Assembly (NCBI GenBank): GCA_037893245.1
Contig: JBAIAA010000318.1
Coordinates: 124,001-188,000 of the forward strand
Origin: Crossaster papposus
Taxonomy: Eukaryota > Echinodermata > Asteroidea > Velatida > Solasteridae
Length of the DNA: 64,000 nt
Direction: 5' to 3'
The position numbers were made by a program, and so were the translations under genes. This document shows, piece after piece, positions 31,664 to 43,122 of this stretch (position 1 is its first letter; each line of letters starts with the position of its first letter). The notes below the pieces were generated by a model. The model was given only the letters and a program-made list of their open reading frames with translations. It made no database searches and was not told the origin of the DNA.

Positions 31664-34495
31664 CTAATGTCAAATAGGAAACAAGTCGATATAAAACACA
31701 GATATTTAGGCACTTTTAATTCAGACAGCCCGATAGCCAGATGAACAAACAAATGGACAGACAGACAATTGTTTTTTTAAAGACAGCCCGACTTAACCAG
31801 TTTGCGCCGGGATTATTTTAACATCGCCGAGCCCACGGGCGGGATTATTTTTTACGAAACTCGATCCGAAGCGGGTTCAGGCTGATAGTGCCGGGAAGCA
31901 CACCCACGCATTTCATACATTTCCGAACTTGAACTTGGCGTGTTTATGCGTCATTCGTTTTGAATTTTGGAAAAAATGTTGCGTTTATATACGTCATCTG
32001 GCGCGAACTGGTTAAAATACAGACACATAAAAGCCTAAACTTACTCTTTTCACTGGGCACATCACAGGAATTGTCACTGCTGTTATCGCTGTCCTCGTCA
32101 CTAGTGAAGCCTTCTGCAAGTCACAAAGAGCAGTTTTTGTTAGATTAATGCACACATACCTGACAGTTGGTTGTTGTCCTGCATGTAAATTCAGAAAAGT
32201 GGACTCAACTCTTGTCAAATTTCTGTGGTCTGTTTCTTTCTATTTTTCTTTATTTCTCTTTCTTGTTCTGTAATGCTGGAGCAATAGCAAAAGAAATGCA
32301 CAAAAACACGTATACCATTTGTTATCATATATTGTGAACTGATAACAAAATGTTATTTCTTGCATTTCTTTCGCTGTTGAAGATGTATTAGTGAATAGTA
32401 ATTACTGATCAAATATTTTTCAACAAAAGCAATAATTAATGTCTTTCTTTTGCTGTTGAGTAAATAATTTAAAACAACTGTGTCCTTACCACCAGTGACA
32501 TGCAGTTCATCCAGGGATTTGCCCTGCTGGGAAGGCAAGTTTCCCCTCTCCAAGCTGAGAAAAATCCTAGAAAGTTTGGTGACCCTCTGCACAGTATCTG
32601 GCAACTTGTAGTATTCACGATGGACACGCAAATCATGACCCATGAAGTTTGCAAGTGTTTCAAGTTGATGTTCCTTCAAGGCAAGAATTTGCGATGCGGT
32701 TGCCACGTGCTTACGAAGTTTTGTAGACCGGATGCTGGCAGCATTGTCAAGGCCCGCCATGTCTGCGTACACTCTTATACAGTCACATCCTCTTATATGA
32801 CCTGTACCTCCATAAGAACATCGTGCAAACAAGTAGGTGTTGTCGTGGGCGACTCCAGCTTCATTTCTCTTCGCAATCAGAGCACTCAACCACGCCACCA
32901 CCTCATTGCTGAGAAGCACAGGAACAGTTCGACCCCTCTTGCCAACTATTTCGACAACTCTGAACATCTTGCACAGATGCCGTTCAAGATCAGTCAGCAG
33001 GCATTCCCCGTTGACACTAGCTGTTGTGTGCTTCTGAAAGTCTTCTAGTTTCATCTTTGATACCTCCCCTTGCCTTCTGCGGTTGAACATAATAAGGTGG
33101 CACAGTGCGACTTCATTCAATCTCTTCCAAGCTGGTCCAATTTGTTCGCCCCGAGCATCCTGGACAAGTTCCACTTCTCTGTTGCCAGCTTCATGGAGGA
33201 ACGCCGACATTTTCACAACATCAGCATTTGTCGGCAGAATTTTAGGTTTGTTGCGCTTTCCTTGGTACAGTTTTCTGTGTGCATGGGTGGATACACGGTC
33301 TCGCCAGGTCAGTTTGCACAACTGCAGAAATTCTTCAGCGTGTTGCGCTTTTTGCTTTTGGCCAGACTCTAGAGCATTTCCTTTAAGTATGAGTGCACAC
33401 TTCTTGATGGAATGTCCAATCTTTAAAGCTAGAGACGGAACATCATACAACTGCTTGTCTTCATTAAAGCCAGCAATACCGTGAATAGCCTTGATGATAT
33501 CATTCAGGTAGTGGGGGTGGACAAATAATTCAAGTGATGCATTTGGCTGGTGTGTATTCTTGCGGAGTTGTATGACAAGACGACCCAATTCCCGTATCTT
33601 GTTTCGGATGTAGCCATGTTGATCTACATCGTGCCCGAGTTTCGCGTATTCCCGCTTGGCTACTTCCACAATCAAAGTGTCATTCTTGGCCAGCAGAGTC
33701 ACCTCATCTCTCTTCATCGGAATAAGAACCTGGTTCAACTGGAAAGACACACCGACAGGTGGAGGCTTTAACAAATCACTCTTGTGAGCAACACGTCTAC
33801 GCAGAGGAGTTGTGGTAGTGCTACCACGCGAGTGTGCAGGGAGTGCAGGTTTCAGTGGGCACTGGTGACGCCAGATATCACTTCGCACATAATAGCCATA
33901 ACAATATATGCACGGTCCGTATGCATGTGGAGCTACCTTATGATTAGGCCTATATCCTACAATAAGTGCACCCCGGCCTTTCCGAAGGACTTGGCAATTG
34001 TGCCTATGATTACCAACATTGCGGATTTTCCACAGAAGTATCTTACGGGCACTTGGGTTGGTCTCAGACGCAATCTCTAAAACTTCGCTCTCTTCTTTGT
34101 GACATGACTGGAGATGACGGGGCAACTTAGATTGAGGTACTTCACAGAAAAACCAGAAGTGTTTCTTGTCCCATTTCCTGTGCCCACTTTCATTGCTGGT
34201 CTCCATGCCCGTTATGTGACCGGTCTCAGTAGCCTCGGTTGATGATCTCTGTGACTCGGCACTTGAGGCCTTATATGGAGCAGGACAAACGGCAGGTCCT
34301 GTACCAGAATCAGCCTGTGGGCCATCATCCCAACTGGAACTGCTTTGTAGACTGTCTGAACCATTTAAGTGCGAACTCGAGAAAAGCGTATGGGCCACCT
34401 GGCATAGAAATCAAATCAAAATCACATTTAATTTTAAACAAATAACAATTTCTTTGGGGAGGGGTGGGAGGGCGAGGGGAGGGGTGGGTGTGGGT

Positions 34496-34529
<34 letters not shown>

Positions 34530-36781
34530 GAAGGGGGGGGGGGGAATGGTGCTTGCAAAAAACACTTTATTTACAAATTTGTTTCTGGCTTCTGGGCACC
34601 CAGAGTGAATATTTGATAGGGTTCAGAAAACAAGTTCACTAATGAATCAAAATCTTACTACTTTCTATGTTGCCGGATGCAGAAAACGTTTATGATTTAG
34701 AACGAGTGGAAAAAACCCCAAACACCACTGTTATTTTCTTTAGGGGTAGACGCATATGCCTAATTGCCTCGGACTAGTTGCCCCTCTGAAGGAGAGGGAG
34801 TGGGGAGGAGGGGGAGTGGGGAGGGGTGGGAGGGGTGGGTGTGGGGGGGGGGGGGGGGGGTGAAGGGGGGGAGGTGCTTGCAAAAAAAACTTGATTTATA
34901 AATTTGTTTCTGGCTTCTGGGCACCCAGAGTGAATATTTGGGTTCTGAAAACAAGTTGAGTGTGTGTGAATTACCTCATATGGAGAAGGGCAAACGGCAG
35001 GTCCTGTACCAGAATCAGCCTGTGGGCCATCATCCCAACTGGAACTGCTTTGTAGACTGTCTGAACCATTTAAGTGCGGACTCAAGAAACTCGGATGGGC
35101 CACCTGGCATAGAAATCAAATCAAAATCACATTTAATTTTAAACAAATAACAATTTCTTTGGGTTATCTCTAAAATATACTATCCATTTTAACACCATCA
35201 CAAGCAACAACATCCGCCCTTGATGTGCAACTTAACTGACGACATACCGGTATTTATCCTCTTCATAAAAAGATATGTAATTCAAATGAGAATTTGTGTC
35301 ATGTGCATTCATTATATGACTTCTAAGACTTCTAAGGCACTTAGGGAGACACTAAAATGTCTCCCTAAGTGCCACTGTCTCCTTATTACCTAAAAACTTA
35401 CGCTAGTTTGTCTCCCCAAGTGCCTATTTGGAAGAATTACGCATTTCATTTGTATTCTTCCTAACCTGTCTGTTGTTAATTAATGCATTCTATGGTAATT
35501 TTCGCACCTGGTGCTCAAATAGGCAGCGTGTCACACCATCAGTGTACCGGACGCAGTACTTTCCTGATAAGAAAGCCACACATTCAACTAATTAAACTTT
35601 AAAGGGATTACATGCAATTGGGAGTGGAATGTTGAAAAGTATTTGTTGTTTACAGATCATATATATTTTTGGTTCTGAAGGGGGGGGGGGAGGAATCAAG
35701 TTTAGGAAAAATGGCATTGTTTATTTACATGTGGTACATGTCATGGGGGGATGTAAGAGGGTATACAGCTGTCTTAATTTATGTGTGACAAATGGGATTC
35801 TACATTATGGATTACATTTCTTACCTACGGAACCCCTAATGGGACATATGACGAATAGTAATCACCGTGACAAAATAAATTTAGTTTTGTATTTCTTGCC
35901 CACGAAATCATTTCGTGCCCATGAAATCATTTCGTGCCCACGAAATCATTTCCCGTGCGCTCGAAAAAAATAATTTCATGAGCTCGAAATAATTTGTGTG
36001 CTCGAAATAATTTATTTTTTGTGCGCTTGAAATAATTTCCTGCGCTCGAAATCATTTTGTGCAATTGTTAGAAATCGGTTAAGTAAATATGTTTTACAGG
36101 CACGCACGCTCCAAGCTTACCCGCCAGCTCCACCACCCCCTAACCCGTCAGGTCTTGACGCAAGGTTACGTAAGGCATTCATTGTTTTCGTCATATGTCC
36201 TTTTAGAGGCTCCGCACTTACCTTTGGTGAAGGAGATTATTACGGCAGGATACCATGATGAATCTGGAGGCCACAGTGCGATTACGTTCTCCCCTTCATG
36301 ATGCTGGTGATTTGTCAAGGTTCCATCAAGACGACTACTTCGTTTCATGTTTGTTATGGTAGTTCTGTCAGCCACACCTAGACTACACAACAATACAACA
36401 ACAATATACCATTAAACTGATAATACAATTAAATATTAATAATTGTGGCTACTTATTTGTTTTATTATTTATACAATAACTACAATTAACTATTTCTTGT
36501 TCGCACGGTGCTCAACAACTCATGCTTGCGTTGGAAAAATAAAGCAGTTAAATTTGGTTATAACTTCTATATTATTCTGAAATTAGGCATATTCACTTCC
36601 CATATCATCCTATAGACTAGATTAAGAGATCGAGGCCATGACTACAAATTACATTAAAACGTAAATTAGCACGTCATATATGTCATACTCTGCTACATTC
36701 ATACTCATAGCGAGTAACATGCAAGCTTCCAAATACAATTGCTCTACTTACCATTTATTCCAGCTCCATGGTACACAGTAG
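31410..36781 (-). CDS. Tudor-like / tyrosine-recombinase-like / SANT-like protein (seven-exon model)
   Basis: Exons: about 36752-36781, 36222-36377, 35508-35563, 34975-35103, 32490-34398, 32045-32113 and 31410-31663. Every junction has AG and GT signals, and the phases agree (1-1, 1-1, 1-0, 0-0, 0-1, 1-1, 1-stop), giving about 860 residues. Order: a Tudor-like fold (ENVIALWPPDSSWYPAVI then KYCVRYTDGVTRCLF), a Ser-rich linker, two Cys/His motifs, a tyrosine-recombinase-like domain, an acidic Ser stretch, and a Myb/SANT-like end (KRRPWTAEEKGGV ... RSWRNIKDF). Similar multi-domain proteins are repeated in fish and aquatic invertebrates and are uncharacterised. A nuclear, chromatin-linked role is inferred from the domains. 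The true 5' end is unresolved. It could be a host gene of mobile-element origin or an intron-bearing transposon. Confidence 0.75.
31794..32014. mobile_element. MITE family D copy inside the last intron
   Basis: A full-length TIR copy on the opposite orientation to 2471-2715. It makes up more than half of the 381-bp intron between the last two exons. Confidence 0.85.
32045..32113 (-). CDS. Acidic Ser/Asp exon
   Basis: A 69-bp exon between GACTTGCAG and GTAAGTTTAG. It encodes GFTSDEDSDNSSDNS and CDVPSEK, an acidic linker between the recombinase-like and SANT-like parts. Phase 1 to 1. Confidence 0.75.
32490..34398 (-). CDS. Main exon: zinc motifs and tyrosine-recombinase-like domain
   Basis: 636 codons from the acceptor CTATGCCAG to the donor GTAAGG. 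Two Cys/His motifs lie near residues 85-100 (FFCEV ... RHLQSCH) and 163-180 (CIYC ... HQC). From about 385 comes a tyrosine-recombinase fold: box I NRRRQGEVSKMKLEDF (Arg about 440-442), a Lys in a hairpin (VGKRGRTVPVLL, about 487), box II STKLRKHVATASQ (Arg562), GHD (His588) and REYYKLP (Tyr596/597). The usual first His of box II is Lys560. The residue set suggests catalysis may be retained, but activity is unproven. The frame continues past the donor into intron to 32353. Confidence 0.85.
34440..34974. repeat. Duplicated intron segments with long G runs
   Basis: The sequence TTTGTTTCTGGCTTCTGGGC plus a GA-rich and long-G tract occurs at 34440-34640 and again at 34790-34970. These are intron parts of a local duplication that also gave the twin exons. 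The Pro-rich frames here are G-run artefacts. Confidence 0.75.
34975..35103 (-). CDS. Duplicate of the first 43 codons of the main exon
   Basis: It encodes HLNGSDSLQSSSSWDDGPQA and PAVCPSPYE, nearly identical to the start of the 32490-34398 exon, and the acceptor region is identical. It ends at a donor (GAG|GTAATT) where the downstream copy runs straight on. Phase 0 to 0, so it may be spliced in tandem with the main exon or used alternatively. Confidence 0.65.
35336..35424. mobile_element. Small MITE (GGCACTTAGGGAGACA) in intron
   Basis: Near-identical to 20068-20163, with the ends GGCACTTAGGGAGACA and TGTCTCCCCAAGTGCC. Confidence 0.8.
35508..35563 (-). CDS. Tudor-like second-half exon
   Basis: A 56-bp exon between CTTATCAG and GTGCGAAA. 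It encodes KYCVRYTDGVTRCLFEHQ, the strand-rich second half of a Tudor-like fold. It joins in frame to the exon at 36222-36377. Phase 1 to 0. Confidence 0.7.
35826..36215. mobile_element. Word-array foldback element (CGAAATCATTTCG) abutting a splice donor
   Basis: Left end ACGGAACCCCTAATGGGACA; right end is the complement of GCGGAGCCTCTAAAAGGACA. The body repeats CACGAAATCATTTCGTGC and GAGCTCGAAATAATTT. Its right end touches the GTAAGT donor of the 36222-36377 exon. Related termini occur at 41180-41225, 42780-42830 and 54480-54530. Confidence 0.75.
36222..36377 (-). CDS. Tudor-like first-half exon
   Basis: A 156-bp exon between GTGTAGTCTAG and GTAAGTGC. It encodes GVADRTTITNMKRSSRLDG and ENVIALWPPDSSWYPAVIIS. 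The WPPD and WYPAV pattern is typical of Tudor-like/SGF29-like barrels. Phase 1 to 1. Confidence 0.75.
36752..36781 (-). CDS. Upstream exon of the same gene (5' limit uncertain)
   Basis: A consensus donor GTAAGTAG follows codons TVYHGAGIN in the phase needed by the next exon. An acceptor TTTGCAG lies at 36782-36788. The frame stays open further upstream (AKTWSFAA), so the exon may be longer. No Met was fixed. Confidence 0.4.
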
Positions 36782-36789
36782 CTGCAAAT

Positions 36790-37439
36790 GACCACGTCTT
36801 CGCATAAACTACAATATGCACTTAGGCCAAAACAACGTTATAATAGTTAAGACATGTCTGGGCTGGTTTAATTAGAGACATGTTGTCATGTAATGTACAC
36901 ATGTAATGTACATGTTTACATTTACGTCATTGTCACACGCGCAACCAACGGAGGGCGCTATGCCATTCAGAGTAATCCCGTTTGCTTTTTTTTTGACGGG
37001 GTAAAAAATGTGCATACTGCCTCACGTCAGGTCTTATGCGTCAACCGAGGACTCCTCCCAAACGCTTTGATATTTAACCAACAGTCAAAAACGGCCACGA
37101 AAGTGCCATTTTTCACAATATTTCATACCGAGGACGCGCTCGGTTTGCAAGGTGTCCTCAGTATGCGAGTGTGTACTTACATAAAAGCCCTCCCTTTGCG
37201 GTATTGACATGTACTCTAGACCTAAAAAGAATTCCTGGGGGAAAAAACACCACAGAGGGCTGTACATGTACATGTATCTTGCTTCATTGTGTTGAACCTT
37301 GAGAGATATATCATTGCCATTAGGTAACGCAGCAGATTAGCGACATTAATTTCATCTCTTGCATCAGCAAAGCCTGAAATCTCTCAATTGCATGCTTTCT
37401 TTGTTATCGGGCACAATAGACAACTTACTGGACAGCCAG
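36790..37439. other. No gene recognised
   Basis: Unique sequence between the recombinase-like gene and the inverted duplicon. It includes, at 37200-37400, flank sequence (TTGCTTCATTGTGTTGAACC) also found upstream of glycosyltransferase copies 3 and 4. Confidence 0.45.
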
Positions 37440-37625
37440 TCAGATTCTTGGGGTAGGCCCTATATTATATTTAAGGTATAAGACATTCTATACGGACTTG
37501 CGTTATACGTACCGTTCCATGCTAGTCTCTAATGGATACATGATACAGCGTCATTCAATAGTACACGTACAGCGACCCTCAAAGTTCTTGCACAAAGACA
37601 ACCGAGAGTAGAGATCGACATCGCC

Positions 37626-38807
37626 ATGAGGAAGTACGTCGTGTACGCGCCGAAACCAGTGATCACAGTCGGGTCGAATCGACGACCCGCACCTAATGTC
37701 GGACGATTCACCGTGCTGTCGGTGATAGCTCTGGTCGTCTCTTGTACGACACTTGCCTTCATGTATTACCCCCTTTCACCACTGGCTAAATCGTCGGTGC
37801 AAGTATCCATATCCTGTCGCCATGACAGCGGAGCCGCCTGCCAACCCGACCCCGAAAACATTCTTTACATTTTCGCCGGACGCTGGAGATACCTTCGAAT
37901 CAATTTCGCTTACATCTATCGCAGTCTGCGCAAGAATGGCGGCGTCCTGGACAGGGTCCGCTACTTAATGATGCAGTACGACAACCAGACTCTCGCTAAA
38001 CTGACCGAGTTGACCGCCAGTGCCAACAGATACTTGGGAGAGAAGGTGTTCGAACTCAGGATTCACAATCCCAACGCAGACGCGACGGTGCGCCATAAAG
38101 ACATGCTTGCTAACGCCAACTACGAGATTTTGGGCGAAATAGTCAAGCATCCAGAGAGGAAATACTTTAAGTAGGACGACGACATCGTGTACATCCACCC
38201 CGGCACCTTTCGGCAGCTGATTGAGCAACAGAACAGCTCTGAGTGCTTCCTGCATTTCGGAAACATCGGAGGCAGTAACTGGCGAAGTAGCTATATCCAT
38301 CAAGAGATGGGCGTGTATGACAACAAGGATATAAACCCTAAAAAACTCCGATTTCAGTTCAAGCCCGGTGGTCTCCCTGTGTGCGGGTGGAGCTCTGCAG
38401 AATGTGCACAGTTGGCATTGAGGGGATTCCTGTATCACTACGCGAACAAATCGCTGGACAGATTTCTGTTTGACGGTCGGTATCTGACCAAAGAGAGAGC
38501 GCGTTACAGCATCAACTTCCTGCTATTGGATGGGAACATAATTAACCTAAAAGCCATGATGGAAATTGGACCAATAAAAAGCGACGAGGTTTGGTTGACA
38601 CTGAAATACTCCAAAAAAGCTAAGAGCCCAAACTGCGTCGTTGGTAGAGCCTTTGTCGTGCATTTCTCATACTAAACAACTGTGGCGGCAATTCTTAAAC
38701 ACAACTTTTTGGCTAAATTTGAGGCCATCGCATATAACGATCTGGTCAAATTCCTACCGGGAGAATTCCAAACTATTCTTGACTTTAACGCAACTGACGG
38801 GGCCTGA
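37626..38807 (+). pseudogene. Glycosyltransferase-like copy 2, broken
   Basis: Collinear with copy 1 over its whole length, from MRKYVVYAPKPVITV to FNATDGA and a TGA. The reading frame is kept, but it holds two in-frame stops: a TAG directly before the DDD motif (replacing the Met of KMDDD; 38172-38174) and a TAA after VVHFSY (38673-38675). The initiating MGKY is changed to MRKY. It is probably a recent pseudogene, since the rest of the frame is intact. Confidence 0.85.
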
Positions 38808-39075
38808 CTATAACGCATTATATAATGCTAATCATTATTATGATTTTTTTAATAACTTTTTAATATATAACAATTTTAACTACGTTTTTATTTGTGTTGG
38901 GGCATGGTTGGTGGAGGCACCTTAGCGTTTCAGACGCAGCGCGAAACGGCATAATATGTTTTTTTGCCTTTATTTTTTAAAATACGGAATGTCTCACCAG
39001 AGCTGAAGAATGTTAATGATCAATAAGAACCATGGGACTAGACGGTTTAGAGTGAAAAGCACTTGAATTTTCACT

Positions 39076-39109
<34 letters not shown>

Positions 39110-39654
39110 GGTGTCATTTTATTAGAACTCGATTGGATTTTGATGTTTTTCGAGTGAAATAAAAAGCCTCTGATCCCTAGGTTCAGACTGCGGGAGGGAA
39201 TGTTAACTCGCCCATGAGTAAATTTCCATGCTTTGAAAATAAGAGAGTATCTCCGATCATCAAACAGCAGGTTGAGCAGCTAATCGGGCTTGATCAGGTA
39301 ACAAAGGAGAGGGCACAAGGGCAGAAGACTATAATTGAGTAAAGACCTTTTGTAAAATTCAAGCTAGAAAGAAATATTCAGACGTTTCCTTTGTATTGTA
39401 ATACATGTAGTACGGAAGTGCATTCGATTGTGATTTTGTTATAGCTTCCTATAGCGTTGAGTGTGTCTTTAGGGGATATAATGGTGCTGGCTAAGGTTAT
39501 AATGCATTAACAATGCCAGGGCCCACGTTTTTATTATAAATTTCTGGTAATGAAATCAAAGATCCCTCAAAAGTGCCCTCGGCACTGTAGCTCGTAGGCC
39601 TGAGGAAACCTGTAGAAAGAAGGCAATGAGAAGAAGGTTCAGTTTTCCCCTTTA

Positions 39655-39905
39655 ATTACAAATGTCCCAAAGATTTGAGTAAGAAAAGTGGGTAATAGTG
39701 GATTTGAACCAGGGACCTTTTGATCTCATCCCACTATCCACTGGATCACCGTTAGGTTGTCAACAGTTTTTCTAAATGGTTTCATGTACACTCGTCGACT
39801 AAAGTATAACAATGCTGTGGCGTCGATGTCTTTATCCAGAGCTCTTTGTAGTCTGTTTTCAAAAGCGAATTAGGCACTATTTCTAGAACAAAGCATTTAA
39901 TTTAA
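39655..39905 (-). mobile_element. SINE copy 4
   Basis: The minus strand shows the same leader and tRNA-like segment (GGTTCAAATCCACTATTACC). It lies 3' of glycosyltransferase copy 2. Confidence 0.75.
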
Positions 39906-39959
39906 TGTTATCCCCCCAATATCTACACAATACATGCAATAAAGCGTATTTACTATGAA

Positions 39960-40205
39960 CCAGTTTAATTAGTTTGTTTGTTTACATGTCTCACAGGGTT
40001 GCAAAATCACTGTCTGTGTTGTTTTGTGTAGTGTTTTTATGTGTATAATGTCAATTAATGTAACTGTTAATAAATTAATGGAGGTCCCTACTCGACAAGC
40101 ACTTGCTTTTTGGGGACCCCCATCCATGCACATTTATCTTTTCTTTACCTACGTTGTATTATATTGAGACCAGTTATGTGGAAAAATAAAGAATGAATGA
40201 ATTAA
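39960..40205 (+). repeat. Probable CR1/L2-type LINE 3' end
   Basis: It contains TGGGGACCCCCATCC and ends AATAAAGAATGAATGAAT. Short-repeat tails of this kind are typical of CR1/L2 LINEs. No coding part remains. Confidence 0.4.
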
Positions 40206-40605
40206 CCAGACTATTACTGCCATTAGCAACTTCGTTCCCAGGGTGTCGAGCTGTACGCGCCCAACACTACCCGATCTTACTATTGGAGACGAGGTACGGT
40301 TGGAAATAAAGTGAGCCCTGGGGACGGGTATAATGCGACATCGCTTTGTTGCCAGCTGGTTTTAAACACTTCCAGCCATGTCTTTATCGTCCGTTTAATA
40401 CCGGCCACGTGACGGGCTCTCGACCAATAGGAATGCCTAAACTGTATTTATGAATGTTGGTTTAATTATAATAATAATAAAAATAATTAATAATCAATAA
40501 TCAACAATATTAATAATATAATAATTGAAATTTTTAGAGAGGTCATGACAGCGGTGGTTACGTAGCAATACAAAGGTCAGCTAGACCCCGTTTTATGCGT
40601 TTGTG
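40206..40605. other. No gene recognised
   Basis: Unique sequence with an AAT-rich tract at 40467-40530. Confidence 0.4.
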
Positions 40606-40911
40606 TCACTGACCTCTACACCTGGACGGACCATTGTCTATATTCTGCTGTGCTAACGCTTGAAGTCTGCGCGAACTGGAAGTGCAACATGGCGGACCCA
40701 AGACGTCACTTCTGTGAGCCAATGAAATGTCCAGGTGTAGAGGTCAGTGGATTTACTCTGTACATTTTGTATTTATAAACATTATGTCATACGTACCGTA
40801 CCCACTGAACTCTACACCTGGACATTTCATTGGCTCACAGAGTGACGTCGTGGGTCCGCCATGTTGCACTTCTCGTTCGCGCCGACTTCTAATGTGAAAC
40901 AACTAGCGGGA
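40606..40911. mobile_element. Foldback MITE copy (CACTGACCTCTACACCTGGA)
   Basis: Second copy of the 14915-15230 element; its right end is cut by the large foldback starting at 40912. Confidence 0.75.
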
Positions 40912-43122
40912 TGCCGCGCTTCGCGCGGCACCCACTAGCTGGGTGGAATCGTAACTTATAGATACACAGCTTGTTGACGTCCTAAAAACATAATGGATTA
41001 TATGACGAACAAACCGAGACAATTTCGAGCTCACGAAAATATTTTGTTTCGAGCGCACAAAAAAATAGTGGGCACGAAATCATTTCGAGCTCACGAAATA
41101 AGTTATTTCGATTGCACGAAATGATTTCGTGGGCACGAAATGGTTTCGAGCGCACGAAATGAAATAATAAAATGATTTCGTCACGGTGATTTGTATTCGT
41201 CATATGTCCCTTTAGGTGCTCCGCAGGATACCATTGACTCTGAATAAAAACACTTTCCGACTTTCGAACTAATAATAGTACTCAATAGCATGGAGGAATA
41301 AGAAGGCTTATTCCTCCATGTCAATAGGCAGTCCATCTTCGCTTGCATGCTGCCTGCTTCTCGTGATTTTTAACAGGAATCGTACGGTAAACAATACGAA
41401 CCACTTCGGGATTTCTGATTTTATCATCGTGAAAATCATGATTAAAAAAACCAACAGGCCGGCCATCTGACAGTGCGCCCTTAACTGACGTAATGCAGTC
41501 ACGTTTCTAAATTGCATATTCATATCCACGATCGACATACAATTTCGCGACATTTTTGCAAGATCAAAGTTGAAATTGAGGCAATAGCGATACGTTTCAG
41601 AGTGTTTTTATATAGATAATGTTGTAATATTTAAGTATTTACAATGTGAAAGAAAGGGATTTGTCCAAAAGGCAACACGAAGGGACTAAATCATTGTTTT
41701 TACGTTCTAAAACTGTGACCGTAAAGTGGTCGACGCGCACGGAAACGAAGCTGGCGCTTAACTGGTACTATGTTTCTCCGCAATAACCAAGGGAGTATAA
41801 ATCGGGGCACCAGCTCAAATGACAAGGGATGCGCCGCCCAATCGTTAACAACAAACTCGGCAACAACTCGGCCACAGCGCGAGCAAGGCGTATCTTCTAT
41901 CTATCTTCTATCTTCTTCTATACTACAAAAGATGACAAATGCGCCAGCTTGTCCCTGGGCGCCGCCATCTTGGAACGCAGGGCCGCGTCATTTTTTCATT
42001 GTCCTTGCCCGGAGTTCGGGCCGAAGCCTTCCCGAAATCGTACTACCGTAACTCGGTTACCAAATTGTTGGCTGTTTGCGATTAAGCGGCGGCTACATGC
42101 GTTACTCGAAGCCTTCGCAAATTGATTGTATCCGCCATGCTTGCGCGGTGGCCGAGTTGGTGCCGAGTTTGTTATTCGCCATTGGGCGGCCCACGTCACG
42201 TGTTATTTGAGCTGGTGCCCCGATTTATACTTCCTTGGTTTACTGCGGAGTAAACATAGTACCAGTTGAGCTCCGGCTTCGTTTTCGGGTTCGAATTCGC
42301 GCGCGTCTACCACGTTTCAGTCACAGGTTGGGAACGTTAACAAATGATTTATTCCTTTCGTGTTGCTTTTTGGGCAAATGTCTTTGCTTCACATCGTCGA
42401 TACTTAAATATTACAACATTATCTGTCTCAAAACACTCCGAAACATATCGCTATTGCCTCAATTTCAACTTGGATCGCGCAAAAATGTCGCGAAATTGTA
42501 TGGCGATGGTGGATATGAATATGCAATTTTGAAACGTGACTGCATTACGTCAGTAGAGGGCGCACTGTCAGATGGCCGGCCTGTTAGGTTTTTTAATCAC
42601 GATTTTCACGATGATGTAAATCAGAAATCCCGAAGTGGTTCGTATTGTTTCCCGTACGATTCCTGTTAAAAAATCACGAGACGCAGGCAGCATGCAAGCG
42701 AAGATGGACTGCCTATTGAGTATTATTAGTTCGGAAGTCGGGAAGTATTTTTTACAAAGATTGTTTGTTATTCAGAGTCGATGGTATTCTACGGAGCCCC
42801 TAAAGGGACATATGACGAATACAAATCACCGTTACGAAATAATTTGAGTATTTTATTTCGTGCACTCAATATAACTTATTTCGTGAGCTCGAAATGTTGT
42901 CGTGGCCACGAAATGACATCTTGCGCTCCAAGAATATCTGTTCGTGAGCTCGAAATAATTTCGTGCGCTCGAAATACTTTCTAGCTGGTACTCTGCTCGC
43001 TAAGTTTCGCGATTTGTTTGTCATACAATCCATTATGTTTTTAAGACGTCAACAAGGTGTATCTATAAGTTACGATTTCACCCAGCTAGCAGGTGCCGCG
43101 CGAAGCGCGGCATCCTGCTAGT
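40912..43122. mobile_element. 2.2 kb GC-rich foldback with ~970 bp arms
   Basis: The ends read ACTAGCGGGATGCCGCGC and the near complement, with a small TGCCGCGC/GCGCGGCA hairpin at each tip. Left arm about 40912-41886, right arm about 42140-43122, unpaired centre between. The right arm recurs almost exactly at 53690-54822. The arms contain the GGGACATATGACGAAT/CGAAAT word-array sequence. Short frames shared by the copies are symmetric by-products. Confidence 0.75.

Larger units (their letters stand above)
37440..39905. repeat. Segmental duplication, copy B (inverted)
   Basis: Inverted counterpart of about 24959-27665: 5' flank, glycosyltransferase copy 2, 3' flank with a long G run (39078-39108), then the SINE at 39655-39905. 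Divergence is modest. Confidence 0.75.

Noticed and set aside
32500-33048. 182-codon plus-strand frame
   Set aside because: It is the shadow of the recombinase-like exon on the opposite strand.
34325-34954. Pro-rich minus-strand frames
   Set aside because: They arise from long G runs in the intron between duplicated exons.
42235-42669. Conserved frames in the GC-rich foldbacks (repeated at 53935 and mirrored at 41308)
   Set aside because: Conservation follows from the copied palindrome arms; no start, splice or domain evidence.
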